Shown here: piece by piece, positions 27,477 to 36,075 of the stretch
Position numbering within the stretch: position 1 is the first letter of the stretch
How the letters are laid out: each line of letters opens with the position of its first letter
NCBI GenBank assembly: GCA_017983635.1
Contig: JAGOBA010000011.1
Coordinates: 1-64,000, forward strand
Reading direction: 5' to 3'
Length of the DNA stretch: 64,000 nt
Source: Alphaproteobacteria bacterium
GTDB taxonomy: Bacteria > Pseudomonadota > Alphaproteobacteria > Micropepsales > Micropepsaceae
The notes under the pieces: model-generated
Databases searched by the model: none
The model's input: the letters and a program-made list of their open reading frames with translations, nothing else
Told to the model about the DNA's origin: nothing
Position numbers and translations under genes: made by a program

Positions 27477-28157
27477 ATGACGGCGATCGAGGTTGCGGGC
27501 GTGCGGTTGGAGGCGGATCCGTCCGGCGCGCTTTGGTGGGCGGACGAGCGCTTGCTTGCGGTTGCGGATTTGCATTTGGAGAAGGGCTCGGCGTTTGCGG
27601 TCCGCACGGGGCAGATGCTGCCGCCCTATGACAGCCGGGCGACGCTGGCGCGGCTCACGGCGTTAGCGGAGCGCTATCAGCCGAAGACGATTGTTTGTCT
27701 GGGCGATAATTTTCACGACACGGGCGGACCTTTGCGGCTGGATGATGAGGCGCGCGTGACGTTGCGCGCGCTGATGCGCGGGCGGCGGTTTGTTTGGATT
27801 GAGGGCAATCACGATGCGGGCTCGGCGATCGTGCTGGGCGGGGAGTGTACGCCGGAGCTGGCGCTTGGGGCGCTTCGGTTCCGGCATGAGCCGTTGAACG
27901 GCGCGGCGGTCGGTGAGCTTTGTGGGCACTTGCATCCGGTGGCGCGGGTCGAGACACGGGTGAAGCGGTTGAAGCGGCGCTGCTTTGTCGGCGACGGGAC
28001 GCGCTGCGTGCTGCCGGCGTTCGGGGCTTATACGGGCGGGCTCGATGTGTTCGATGTCGCGTTTGCGCCGTTGTTTCCGCGGGGGTTCGCGGCGTATCTG
28101 CTCGGGCGCGACCGGGTCTATCCGTTCGCGCATTCGAAGCTCTCAGCTTACGCTTAG
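27477..28157 (+). CDS. pdeM: Ligase-associated DNA damage response endonuclease PdeM
   Basis: This 226-residue calcineurin-like phosphoesterase has ADLHLEKGSAFA near residue 30, LGDNFHDTG near 74, IEGNHDAG near 104 and CGHLHPVA near 146. These are the metal ligands of the PdeM family. PdeM is normally encoded next to Lhr, the MBL exonuclease and the ATP-dependent ligase. Here it lies about 14.5 kb beyond the lhr gene and alone. The ATG at 27477 is preferred. It is a predicted endonuclease or phosphodiesterase in DNA repair. Confidence 0.92.
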   Translation: MTAIEVAGVRLEADPSGALWWADERLLAVADLHLEKGSAFAVRTGQMLPPYDSRATLARLTALAERYQPKTIVCLGDNFHDTGGPLRLDDEARVTLRALMRGRRFVWIEGNHDAGSAIVLGGECTPELALGALRFRHEPLNGAAVGELCGHLHPVARVETRVKRLKRRCFVGDGTRCVLPAFGAYTGGLDVFDVAFAPLFPRGFAAYLLGRDRVYPFAHSKLSAYA

Positions 28158-28195
28158 AGCATATTCGTCGCCGGCGGAGTCAGCGGCGATTCAGC

Positions 28196-28348
28196 TTTTC
28201 ACCACCAAGACACCAAGGAACACAAAGGTCCACCAAGCTTTTGAAAGTCTTGGCGCGTAGCGCCGGTCAGACTCTGTCTGCGCGCTAACGCGCGCGAATG
28301 AATCCACTTGGTGAATCTTTGTGTTCCTTGGTGTCTTGGTGGTGAAAA
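28196..28348. mobile_element. MITE-like element with 32-bp perfect inverted ends
   Basis: The ends at 28196-28227 and 28317-28348 are exact complements over 32 bp and begin TTTTCACCACCAAGACACCA. Matching CACCAAG segments lie just inside both ends. The 153-bp element carries no coding frame of note. CACCAAGACACCAAGG-type repeats recur in many unrelated bacterial genomes. No transposase for it is in the window. Confidence 0.8.
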
Positions 28349-28388
28349 CTGACTCGACCAAACCCATTCCACTTCAGGCAAACCCGCT

Positions 28389-28952
28389 CTAGCTGCCGCG
28401 GCGGAGCAGCGGTTGTTTGGGTGGCGGGGGGCCCCACGCGCCTTCGGCGAAGAGAGGGTTCCAGTCGCCGTAGACGGTGACGTAGAGGAGGCCTTCCTCG
28501 CCCGGGGCGGTGGTGCCGCGTTGGATAAGGTTTGCTGGGAATTGCGTGAACGAGCCGGGGCGCTGCGTTAGTTTTTGCGGCTTGCCGTCGGCATCGATCG
28601 TGTCGAAGACGAATGTGCCTTTGAGCACGGTGTAATGGCCGCCGACCGCGAACCAATAGGGCGGCAACTTGAAATCAGGCGGGGCTTTGATCACAGCGCG
28701 CATCGCGCCCACGCGGGTGTCGCGTTCCACGATGGCGACGCGCAGCGGGTTCGACGTCGGCTGATCGGCCGTGAGCTTGTACCACTTGGCTTGGGACAGA
28801 TCGACTTTGGGGACGTGCCTCTGGTGCGGGCTGCTTGGGCCTTGCACGAACGTCTTGTCGAGCGCGCCGACCGTTGCCTCATAGGTCGAGCACGCGGCGA
28901 GCAAGAGCGCCGCGGTTAGGGGGGCTAGCAAACGAATCAGACGCAGGATCAC
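28389..28952 (-). CDS. Lipoprotein with cupin-like domain
   Basis: Starting at a GTG (28952) the protein opens MILRLIRLLAPLTAALLLAAC, a lipoprotein signal with lipobox LAAC. The mature part has a beta-rich core (AVIKAPPDFKLPPYWFAVGGHYTVLKGTFVFDTIDADG and GSFTQFPANLIQRGTTAPGEEGLLYVTVYGDWNP) resembling a cupin barrel, without a full metal-binding His set. Start choice is uncertain: a TTG at 28988 is also in frame. The function is unknown. Confidence 0.75.
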   Translation of the reverse strand: MILRLIRLLAPLTAALLLAACSTYEATVGALDKTFVQGPSSPHQRHVPKVDLSQAKWYKLTADQPTSNPLRVAIVERDTRVGAMRAVIKAPPDFKLPPYWFAVGGHYTVLKGTFVFDTIDADGKPQKLTQRPGSFTQFPANLIQRGTTAPGEEGLLYVTVYGDWNPLFAEGAWGPPPPKQPLLRRGS

Positions 28953-29055
28953 GGATCGACGACTATGAGGATTCACGAAGGTCAACAATAGGCTGGCGGG
29001 GCTCGAATTTTCTCCGTCAGAGGGGGCTATTTGAGTCCTTCCTGCAACGGTCGTT

Positions 29056-29096
29056 TTAACGATTTGTTAACCATTTGAGCGTTAACACTGGTTAAC
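29056..29096 (+). promoter_or_regulatory. CtrA-type binding boxes upstream of the PodJ-like gene
   Basis: TTAA-CGATTTG-TTAAC (29056-29071) fits the CtrA consensus TTAA-N7-TTAAC exactly. A second pair, TTAA-N6-TTAAC (29082-29096), follows. The outer GTTAACCA and TGGTTAAC also form an inverted repeat. CtrA is the cell-cycle master regulator of alphaproteobacteria, so cell-cycle control of the downstream polarity gene is expected. Confidence 0.75.
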
Positions 29097-29197
29097 GAGA
29101 CGTGAAAGCCACAGCGCCACCGGTTGTGGCAGGTGGTGCGCTTTACACAACATATTCGCGTACCTAACGTCGAAATATTATCGGGGGAAATGATTCG

Positions 29198-32100
29198 ATG
29201 CGGCCCGGCGTTCCGTGGAATGTAAAGGGGATTGAGGCCGACGCTCGTGAAGCGGCGCAGCTGGCAGCGCGTCGCGCCGGCGTCAGTCTTGGCGAGTATC
29301 TCACCCAGCTTATCCTGACCGAAGGGCGGGTTCCCGGCGGGCATGGTTACGCGCCGCAGCAGTTCCATCCCGGCGACGGCACCTATGGTCCGCAGCCGCA
29401 GCCGCAATACCAACAGCCGCTGCCGAGCCTGCGCTATCCGCAATCGATTCCACAGCCGTCCCAGTATCAGCAGCCGCCACAGCAGTATCAGCCGCTGCAC
29501 CCGCATCAACCCTTGCCGCATCAGGTTGGATACCAGCAGCCGCAGCAGGGTTATCCACACGGCGTGCCGCGCGATCAGCATATGAATGGTGCGGCTCCGC
29601 AAGGCCCCGACGCACAGATCCGCGGCAGTGAGTTTGCGCTGGTGGCGCATGGTCTGCGCGATATGGCGGACCGGCTGGAGAATTCCGAACGGCGCGCGCA
29701 GACGGCGATCGCGACGGTCAATCAGTCGGTCGCGGCGATGCAGGATCGCATCGATGCGGCGGAGCGCGTGAAGCAGCTTGCCGATGTTGCGTTCACGAGT
29801 GCCGCGGATGCGTTGGCGCAATCGGCGCGCGATCAGGCGTCGGCGTTCGAGAGCCTGGAGGCGACGGTTCGTCAGGTGCAAAAGCGCTTGATCGATATCG
29901 AGAGCGGGCGCTCGGAATGGCCGGGCAAGGATTCGGTCGGGCGGCTCGAGACGGCGCTGACGCAGTTGCAGAAGCGGCTTGGCGAGATGGAGTCGCACAA
30001 GGCGGACTCCTCGCAGAAGGATCAGTTCGCGCGTCTGGAAGTGACGCTGCATCAGTTGCAGAAGCGGCTTTCCGAAATGGAAACCGCGCGGATGGAGTTT
30101 CCGCATAAGGACGCGATGGCGCGGCTTGAGGCCTCGATCGCGGAAGTGCGCGACGGTGCTATCGGCAGCGAGAAGCGTTCGCGCGACGACCTCACGCAAC
30201 TGGCGAAATTCATGCGCGAGCTGGGCTCGCGCGTCGAAGCGACGGAGCGCGGGCTGGCGCAGAGCAGCGGGCAGACGAAGTCGCTGACCGAAGGTGTGGC
30301 CGCGCGGCTTGACGCGCTGGAAGCGCGCTCGTCGTCGATGTTCGACGAGATGCGCGGGCAGCTGACCACGATGGACGGAAGGTTGGCGCAAGTTTCCGCC
30401 AATCCGAAGAGCAGCGTCGCGCCGGAAGCGTTTACGACGTTGCAGCGTTCAGTCGACACGCTGGCCGCGCGCTTTGACACGATCAGCGATCCGGCGAGCA
30501 GCCCGTTTTCCGGGCCGATGAATGCGATCGAGTCCACGCTGGAAGCGCTGACGACGAAGATCGAAGAGGGCGAGAAGCGCTCGGCGGAGTCGGTCTCGAC
30601 GGTGTCGAGCGCGCTGAAGACGATTTCGACACGGTTGGACGATGCCGACAAGCGCCAGGAAAAGGCGCTGCAGAACTTTACGCGCCGGCTCGACGATTCC
30701 GATCGCAAGGCGACGGATTCGGCGCATGTCGTGGAAGACGCGCTGAAGGCGCTGACGCAACGTCTGGAGACGTCCGACAAGAAGCACAAGGAAGCGATCG
30801 GCGGGCTCAGGCTCACGGTCGACGGCTTGGTTGCGAAGGCGGCGGCCGATGCGCTGCCGGTGGAGCAGCCCTATCATCGCGCGACCTCGACGCCGTCGGC
30901 ATTGAGTTCCATTCAGTCGTTCACGCCGCCGCCGGTGCATGCGCCGGAGCCTTCGATGCGCACGCCGGAGCCGCCGCCATTCGCGACATCGCTGGCGCAG
31001 GTGTTGTCGAGCTCGCCGCCTCCGCCGCCCGCGTTCGAGGACGAACTGCCACCGAAGGCCGACGACGGGTTCTCGGTGTCGGCGCTTGAGACGATCATGT
31101 CACGGCCGCTCGCGGGACCGGAGACGCACGACCCGCACAGCTTCGATCCGGACAAGTTCGACGTCGACGTGCCGGATCAGGGCACCGAAGAGCCGCAACA
31201 GCGCAAGGCTGACGATTTCCTGACGCAAGCGCGCCGCGCGGCGCAAGCCGCGGCGCAGGCCGATGCGGAGCGCTCCACCGCGCGGCGGCCGAGCTTTGCG
31301 CAGTATGCGAAGGATGAAACCGGCAGCCGCAAGATGGGCCGTTTGGTCATCGTGACCATCGCATGCATCGCGGTGGTCGTGGGGATCGTGGCGCTGCTCT
31401 TCACGCTGCCGGGCGGCAGCAACGACGAAGGGATCAATCGGCCGGATGCGGGCGACAGCATCGGCGAAATCTTGAACGGGCCTGAAGCGGCGCCTGCTAC
31501 GCCGGCGGCTCCGGCGGTCGTTGCGCCGGGCCCGGCACCAGCGGCCGAGTTCGCGCCGCCGACGACACCGGAAGCTTCGGCTGAAGGTGCAGCCAGCGTT
31601 GCCGTGCCGCCGAACGGGCTTGGCGCGCCGGCGCCGGCCGAACCCGCGCAGCCGAACTTCACGGCGGGCACGTCGGCTTTGCCGGGCAGCGCGCCGGTCG
31701 ATACCACGACGATCGCGGCGCTTGAGGCGAATGCTACGCGTGGCGATGCGAAGTCGCAGTTCGTGTTGGCGCTGCGCTATGCGGAAGGCCGGGGCATCGA
31801 GAAAGACGACGCAAAGGCGCTCTCGCTGGTTACGAAAGCGGCGCAGCAGGGCTTGGTCGTGGCGCAGTACCGGCTCGGCGCGATGTATGAGCGCGGGATC
31901 GGCGTGACGAAGGAGCTACCGCAAGCAAAGACGTGGTACGAGCGCGCGGCGAAGGGTGGCAATCGCAAGGCGATGCACAATCTGGCGGTGCTGTTGGCGG
32001 ATGGCGTGGGCATCGGTCAGGACTTCGCGCAGGCCGCGGGCTGGTTCCGCCAGGGTGCGGAACACGGGCTTGCGGACTCGCAGTACAATTTCGCGATCCT

Positions 32101-32320
32101 GCTGGAGCGCGGGATGGGCGTGGAGAAGAACCTGAACGAGGCCGCCAAGTGGTACGCGATCGCCTCGTCGCAAGGCGACACCGGCGCGTCCGAGCGCCTG
32201 GCCGCGCTCAAGACCACGATGAGCCCCGCCGACATCGCCGTCGCGCTCGATGCGGCGCGCAAGTTCAAGCCGAAGCCGCTCGATCCGGCGGCGAACGAAC
32301 TGCCGGCGGTGAACGGGTAG
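29198..32320 (+). CDS. PodJ-like polar localisation protein with coiled coil, membrane segment and Sel1 repeats
   Basis: This 1040-residue protein opens PWNVKGIEADAREAAQLAARRAGVSLGEYL, the N-terminus typical of PodJ-like proteins. Residues 46-130 are rich in Gln and Pro. A long coiled coil covers about 140-545 with repeated blocks such as LQKRL-(G/S)-EME, followed by a Pro-rich stretch. One membrane helix lies near 713-737 (LVIVTIACIAVVVGIVALLF), and Sel1 repeats at about 845-1010 (ALRYAEGRGIEKDDAKAL, YRLGAMYERGIGVTKELPQAKTWYERAA and two more). It would anchor in the inner membrane with the coiled coil inside and Sel1 in the periplasm. No C-terminal peptidoglycan-binding domain is seen. The ribosome site is GGGGGA. 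Confidence 0.85.
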   Translation: MRPGVPWNVKGIEADAREAAQLAARRAGVSLGEYLTQLILTEGRVPGGHGYAPQQFHPGDGTYGPQPQPQYQQPLPSLRYPQSIPQPSQYQQPPQQYQPLHPHQPLPHQVGYQQPQQGYPHGVPRDQHMNGAAPQGPDAQIRGSEFALVAHGLRDMADRLENSERRAQTAIATVNQSVAAMQDRIDAAERVKQLADVAFTSAADALAQSARDQASAFESLEATVRQVQKRLIDIESGRSEWPGKDSVGRLETALTQLQKRLGEMESHKADSSQKDQFARLEVTLHQLQKRLSEMETARMEFPHKDAMARLEASIAEVRDGAIGSEKRSRDDLTQLAKFMRELGSRVEATERGLAQSSGQTKSLTEGVAARLDALEARSSSMFDEMRGQLTTMDGRLAQVSANPKSSVAPEAFTTLQRSVDTLAARFDTISDPASSPFSGPMNAIESTLEALTTKIEEGEKRSAESVSTVSSALKTISTRLDDADKRQEKALQNFTRRLDDSDRKATDSAHVVEDALKALTQRLETSDKKHKEAIGGLRLTVDGLVAKAAADALPVEQPYHRATSTPSALSSIQSFTPPPVHAPEPSMRTPEPPPFATSLAQVLSSSPPPPPAFEDELPPKADDGFSVSALETIMSRPLAGPETHDPHSFDPDKFDVDVPDQGTEEPQQRKADDFLTQARRAAQAAAQADAERSTARRPSFAQYAKDETGSRKMGRLVIVTIACIAVVVGIVALLFTLPGGSNDEGINRPDAGDSIGEILNGPEAAPATPAAPAVVAPGPAPAAEFAPPTTPEASAEGAASVAVPPNGLGAPAPAEPAQPNFTAGTSALPGSAPVDTTTIAALEANATRGDAKSQFVLALRYAEGRGIEKDDAKALSLVTKAAQQGLVVAQYRLGAMYERGIGVTKELPQAKTWYERAAKGGNRKAMHNLAVLLADGVGIGQDFAQAAGWFRQGAEHGLADSQYNFAILLERGMGVEKNLNEAAKWYAIASSQGDTGASERLAALKTTMSPADIAVALDAARKFKPKPLDPAANELPAVNG

Positions 32321-32417
32321 AGGCGCTCCGTCTGCGGAAGAACTTATCCTCGATACCTTCAGCGTCGAGTGTCCCGTCACATACCGCCCGGCACGCCACG
32401 GACTTGACGCGTCTTCG

Positions 32418-32897
32418 TCAAAGCGACTTCACGAGCAGGATCGTCGTTAGGCCGCTGTTCCATTCGGTGTCGGGGTAGCGGTCGGTCTCGATGTAGCCGC
32501 GTCTGGCGTAGAAGCTTTGACTGGCGACGTTGAAGGTGTCGGTCTCCAGGCGGGCGGCGGTGTAGCCCGCTTTTGCGATTTCGGCTTCGGCTTTGTCCAT
32601 CAGGCGTGTGCCGACGCCGGTGCGGGCGTGGCGGCCGAGCACGTGAAGCGCGTTGATGAAGTCGCCGTCCCAATCGACGAGGCCCACTATGTCCCCGGCG
32701 TGTGCGGCGAGCCAGAATTTGGTGCCCCGTCTGGCGACGTAGGCGGCGGGGCGCGCTTCGTTGCGGACGGCTTGGGCGGCAGCGGGCGTTAGGTTCGGCA
32801 ACCATGTGCTCTCAAGCGTATCTTGCAGAATGGCGATAAGCGCCTGGGCATCGGCGGGTTGCGCTTGGCGGAGTTCGAGACCTTTGAGGTGCTGCAT
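32418..32897 (-). CDS. GNAT family N-acetyltransferase
   Basis: This 159-residue acetyltransferase has the acetyl-CoA loop region LGRHARTGVGTRLMDKAEAEI (R-x-x-G-x-G-x-R/L form) near residue 88 and the end motif VASQSFYARRGYIET. The substrate is unknown. It is divergent from the MBL gene at 32975 with 77 bp between. Confidence 0.92.
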   Translation of the reverse strand: MQHLKGLELRQAQPADAQALIAILQDTLESTWLPNLTPAAAQAVRNEARPAAYVARRGTKFWLAAHAGDIVGLVDWDGDFINALHVLGRHARTGVGTRLMDKAEAEIAKAGYTAARLETDTFNVASQSFYARRGYIETDRYPDTEWNSGLTTILLVKSL

Positions 32898-32974
32898 CGG
32901 CTCAGCGTAACCTCGTCTTCGCCCGTGGCAAAGGCGGTCTTGCGGGCGGGGCCAAAAGCTGACATCGAATCGGG

Positions 32975-33709
32975 ATGAGCCAAGCCAGCCCCGAGCCCCG
33001 GATGCAGATTCGGATCATTCCCGTGACGCCGTTGCAGCAGAACTGTTCCTTGATTTGGGACACGGCGACGAAACATGCGGCGTTTGTCGATCCGGGCGGG
33101 GACATCGATACGCTGCTGGGGGTGCTGACGCACTTCGGGTTGACGTTGAAGCGGATTTGGCTGACGCACGGGCATCTCGATCATGCCGGCGCGGCCGCGG
33201 CTTTGCGCGAACGTACGGGTGTGCCGGTTGAAGGGCCGCACCGGGACGATCAGTTCTGGCTCGATCGGATCGAAGAAAGTTCGCAGCGTTACGGGATCGT
33301 GGGCGGGCGCAACGTGACGCCGGACCGCTATCTGGAAGACGGCGATACGTTGGAGCTTGAGGGGGTGACGTTCGACGTCGCGCACACGCCGGGGCACACG
33401 CCCGGGCATGTGGTGATCCATAGCCGGAAGGCAAAGCTTGCGTTTGTCGGCGACGTGCTCTTTGCCGGCTCGATCGGGCGGACGGACTTTCCGCGCGGCA
33501 ATCATCAGCAGCTGATCGCCTCGATCACGGGCAAACTCTGGCCGCTCGGCGACGATATGCGGTTCATTCCGGGCCACGGTCCCGCCTCGACGTTCGGTCA
33601 CGAGCGGCAGACCAATCCCTTCGTCGCCGACCGGCTGACCGGGTATGGCGGCACGGCGACGGTCGCGCCGGACGAGGCGGAGCAGCGGACGACGAAGCGG
33701 TACACGTGA
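32975..33709 (+). CDS. MBL-fold hydrolase, glyoxalase II-like
   Basis: This 244-residue protein starts its conserved part at MQIRIIPVTPLQQNCSLIWD, then WLTHGHLDHAGAAA (HxHxDH), HTPGHTPGHVV, FVGDVLFAGSIGRTDFPRG and FIPGHGPASTFGHER. This is the YcbL-type short glyoxalase II group, hydrolysing thioesters such as S-lactoylglutathione or related compounds. All metal ligands are present. An internal ATG at 33002 is the alternative start. Confidence 0.9.
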   Translation: MSQASPEPRMQIRIIPVTPLQQNCSLIWDTATKHAAFVDPGGDIDTLLGVLTHFGLTLKRIWLTHGHLDHAGAAAALRERTGVPVEGPHRDDQFWLDRIEESSQRYGIVGGRNVTPDRYLEDGDTLELEGVTFDVAHTPGHTPGHVVIHSRKAKLAFVGDVLFAGSIGRTDFPRGNHQQLIASITGKLWPLGDDMRFIPGHGPASTFGHERQTNPFVADRLTGYGGTATVAPDEAEQRTTKRYT

Positions 33710-33741
33710 GGGCTTGACCCGGCCTCCGCGGTGGGGCGGGC

Positions 33742-33765
33742 GGCGAGCCCTAAGCTGAGCTCGCC
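33742..33765. terminator. Possible bidirectional hairpin
   Basis: GGCGAGC and GCTCGCC pair around a 10-nt loop between two convergent genes. There is no T-run, so support is weak. Confidence 0.3.
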
Positions 33766-33781
33766 GAAGCTGCTTGATGCC

Positions 33782-33985
33782 TTAGGCCGTGCGCAGATTG
33801 TTGACGGCGATCTTGCCGCGATCTTCCTTCGTGTCGAAGGAGACCTTCTGGCCTTCGTTCAGCGCGCGCAAGCCGGCGCGTTCCAGCGCGGTCGCATGGA
33901 CGAAGACGTCTTTGCCGCCGTCATCCGGTTGGATGAAGCCGAAGCCTTTTTGGCTGTTGTAGAATTTCACGGTACCGGTCTGCAC
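33782..33985 (-). CDS. CspA-family cold-shock protein
   Basis: This 67-residue single cold-shock-domain protein has GTVKFYNSQKGFGFIQPDDGG (RNP1) and DVFVHATALERAG (RNP2), with the standard length. It binds single-stranded nucleic acid and acts as an RNA chaperone. The start is a GTG at 33985 with AAAGGA 6 nt upstream. Confidence 0.95.
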   Translation of the reverse strand: MQTGTVKFYNSQKGFGFIQPDDGGKDVFVHATALERAGLRALNEGQKVSFDTKEDRGKIAVNNLRTA

Positions 33986-34089
33986 GGGGTGTCCTTTCGC
34001 TGGCGAAGGCTGGTTGTCGGCCTAAAGCGTGCGTTGCGTAGGACATGCGGCCCGTCTTGGCAAGCAACCAGGCGGCGGCCCAAGCGAAA

Positions 34090-34114
34090 GGCGGTTTCCG
34101 GCCGGGAAGCCGCC
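34090..34114 (-). terminator. Likely terminator of the CYP153 gene
   Basis: On the minus strand GGCGGCTTCC pairs imperfectly with GGAAACCGCC around a short loop, followed by TTTCGCTT. It begins 18 nt after the P450 stop. Confidence 0.5.
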
Positions 34115-34131
34115 GCTTTCTTGGTCCGGTT

Positions 34132-35388
34132 TTAGTGCTTCTTGCGGATGATCACGGGCAGGCTCTCGTAGCCTTTTACGAACGTCGAGTAGACGCGCTT
34201 CGGTTCGCCGACGACTTCGATCAGGGGGAAGCGCTTGAGGATTTCTTCCCAGATGATCGTGAGTTGCAGTTCGGCCAAGCGGTTGCCGACGCAGCGGTGG
34301 ATGCCGAAGCCGAAGGAGAGATGCTGGCGGTGGCGTTCGCGGTCGACGATGTAGGCGTTCGGATTTTCGATCACCTCTTCGTCGCGATTGCCGGAGACGT
34401 ACCACATGACGACTTTGTCGTTGGCTTTGATCTGCCGGCCTTGGAATTCGACATCGCGTACCGCGCGGCGGCGCATGTAGGCGAGCGGCGTCTGCCAGCG
34501 GATCGTCTCTGAGACCATGGAGGGGATGAGCGCGGGGTTCGCGCGCAGCTTTGCGTACTGATCCGGATTTTGGTTCAACGCCAAAATCGAGCCCGAGATC
34601 GTGTTGCGCGTCGTGTCGTTGCCGCCGACCGTCAAGAGCACGATGTTGCCGAAGTATTCGCGCGGTTCCATGTTGCGCGTGGCGGGGCTGTGCGCCAGCA
34701 TCGAGATCAGGTCGCTGGCGGGTTCGGCGTTGACACGCTTGTTCCAGAGATCGGTGAAGTAGGCGTGGTACTCGCCGAAGATCGCCATCTTCTGCTCGAA
34801 CGATTCGATCAGGCCGTGGCCCGGCACCGCGGTGACGACATCCGACCAATAGGTCAGCTTGCGGCGATCCTTCTGCGGCAGGTCGAAGAGCGTGGCGAGC
34901 GTCATAGCCGTCAGTTCCATCGACACCTTGTCGACCCAGTCAAAGGGTTCGCCGAGCGGAAGTCCGTCCAGAATGTCGGCCGCGCGTTCGCGAATGAGCG
35001 GTGCCAGGCGCTCCAGGTTCATCGGCGAGACCGCCGGCGAGACGGCCTTGCGCTGCACGTCGTGCTTGGGTGGGTCCATGGCGATGAACATCGGCAACGG
35101 ACCTTGACCTTGGTTCTGATCGAAGATCGTGATCGTCGGCTCCGAGGAGAACACTTGATGATTCGTGTCGACGGCGACGATGTCGTGGTATTTCGTGACC
35201 GACCAAAAGGGGCCGTAGTCGCTTTCGGCGGTGTAGTGGACGGGGGCTTCCTTGCGCAGGCGTTCGAAGACCGGCCACATCGCGTCGGCTTGGAACAGCG
35301 CGGGCTGGGCCGGGTTCAGTTTCTCAAGCGGGATGTCGTAGACCGCGCTGCGTTGGTTCGCCGTCACTTTGGTCGCTGCGCCACTCAT
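34132..35388 (-). CDS. Cytochrome P450, CYP153-like alkane hydroxylase
   Basis: This 418-residue P450 has the oxygen-binding motif GGNDTTRN in the I helix, ETIRW for ExxR, and heme-binding FGFGIHRCVGNRLAELQ with Cys366 as ligand. IRWQTPLAYMRR, KVVMWYVSGNRDEE and VYSTFVKGYESLPV are characteristic of CYP153, soluble P450s that hydroxylate the terminal carbon of medium-chain alkanes or fatty acids. No ferredoxin or ferredoxin reductase gene is adjacent, though CYP153 needs both. The ATG at 35388 has GGAGAAGG upstream. It lies 71 nt after the Nudix gene on the same strand. Confidence 0.88.
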   Translation of the reverse strand: MSGAATKVTANQRSAVYDIPLEKLNPAQPALFQADAMWPVFERLRKEAPVHYTAESDYGPFWSVTKYHDIVAVDTNHQVFSSEPTITIFDQNQGQGPLPMFIAMDPPKHDVQRKAVSPAVSPMNLERLAPLIRERAADILDGLPLGEPFDWVDKVSMELTAMTLATLFDLPQKDRRKLTYWSDVVTAVPGHGLIESFEQKMAIFGEYHAYFTDLWNKRVNAEPASDLISMLAHSPATRNMEPREYFGNIVLLTVGGNDTTRNTISGSILALNQNPDQYAKLRANPALIPSMVSETIRWQTPLAYMRRRAVRDVEFQGRQIKANDKVVMWYVSGNRDEEVIENPNAYIVDRERHRQHLSFGFGIHRCVGNRLAELQLTIIWEEILKRFPLIEVVGEPKRVYSTFVKGYESLPVIIRKKH

Positions 35389-35459
35389 GGGCCCTTCTCC
35401 GTCCGTCAAAGGTGCAATAGGGATGCGCCTTTATACAGGCAAAGAGCGATGGCACCAAT

Positions 35460-35933
35460 TTACGCGTACGCGTCAGTGAAATCGCAAGCGCGCGGCTCTC
35501 CGAACAAGACGTCTTTCGGATAGGGGAGAGCGAGGGTGGGCATTTCGTCTCGGCCGAAGTAGCGCAGATGCCGGGTTTCGCCGCCTTGTTCGAACGATGG
35601 GTTTCCCTCGGCTTTGCAGAGGTAGAGAGCGACGAGGTACTCGACTCGGTGTCCGTTCGGGTAGGTGTAACGGAAAGCGCGGCCGCCGAAGATGGCGAGC
35701 AATTGGGTCGAGAGGACGCGCAGGCCAGTTTCTTCCATCACTTCGCGGCGGATAGCGTCTTGGGGCGTTTCGCCGGGTTCGATTCCGCCAGCGGGTAGGC
35801 TCCATCCCTCACCGGAGGATTTTTCCTGCAGAAGTATGCGGCCAGCGTCGTCTCTGATGACGGCGGCGACGGATGGCAGCATCAGCAGATCGTTGCCGAT
35901 CTTTGCCCGGATGGTGCGGATGTAGTCGGACAT
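35460..35933 (-). CDS. Nudix hydrolase
   Basis: This 157-residue protein has a perfect Nudix box at residues 49-71 (Gly49, Glu55, Arg63-Glu64, Glu67-Glu68, Gly70). It hydrolyses a nucleoside diphosphate linked to another moiety. The substrate is not clear from sequence. VEYLVALYLCKAEGNP resembles the general MutT-like group. Confidence 0.92.
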   Translation of the reverse strand: MSDYIRTIRAKIGNDLLMLPSVAAVIRDDAGRILLQEKSSGEGWSLPAGGIEPGETPQDAIRREVMEETGLRVLSTQLLAIFGGRAFRYTYPNGHRVEYLVALYLCKAEGNPSFEQGGETRHLRYFGRDEMPTLALPYPKDVLFGEPRACDFTDAYA

Positions 35934-36075
35934 CGCGTTCCTTCACGACGAAGGCTGTTGTGCGATCATATCGCGCTCATGCGGCTGGGTGGAAGGTCCG
36001 CCGCATGCCTTGACAGGCTTGGCCGCTGGCGACCTAGATTGGCTGTCGTGCACGAGCTCAATGCGGGAGGACACT

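Noticed and set aside
29027..30391. 454-codon minus-strand frame opposite the PodJ-like gene
   Set aside because: It is the low-complexity antisense of the coiled-coil region.
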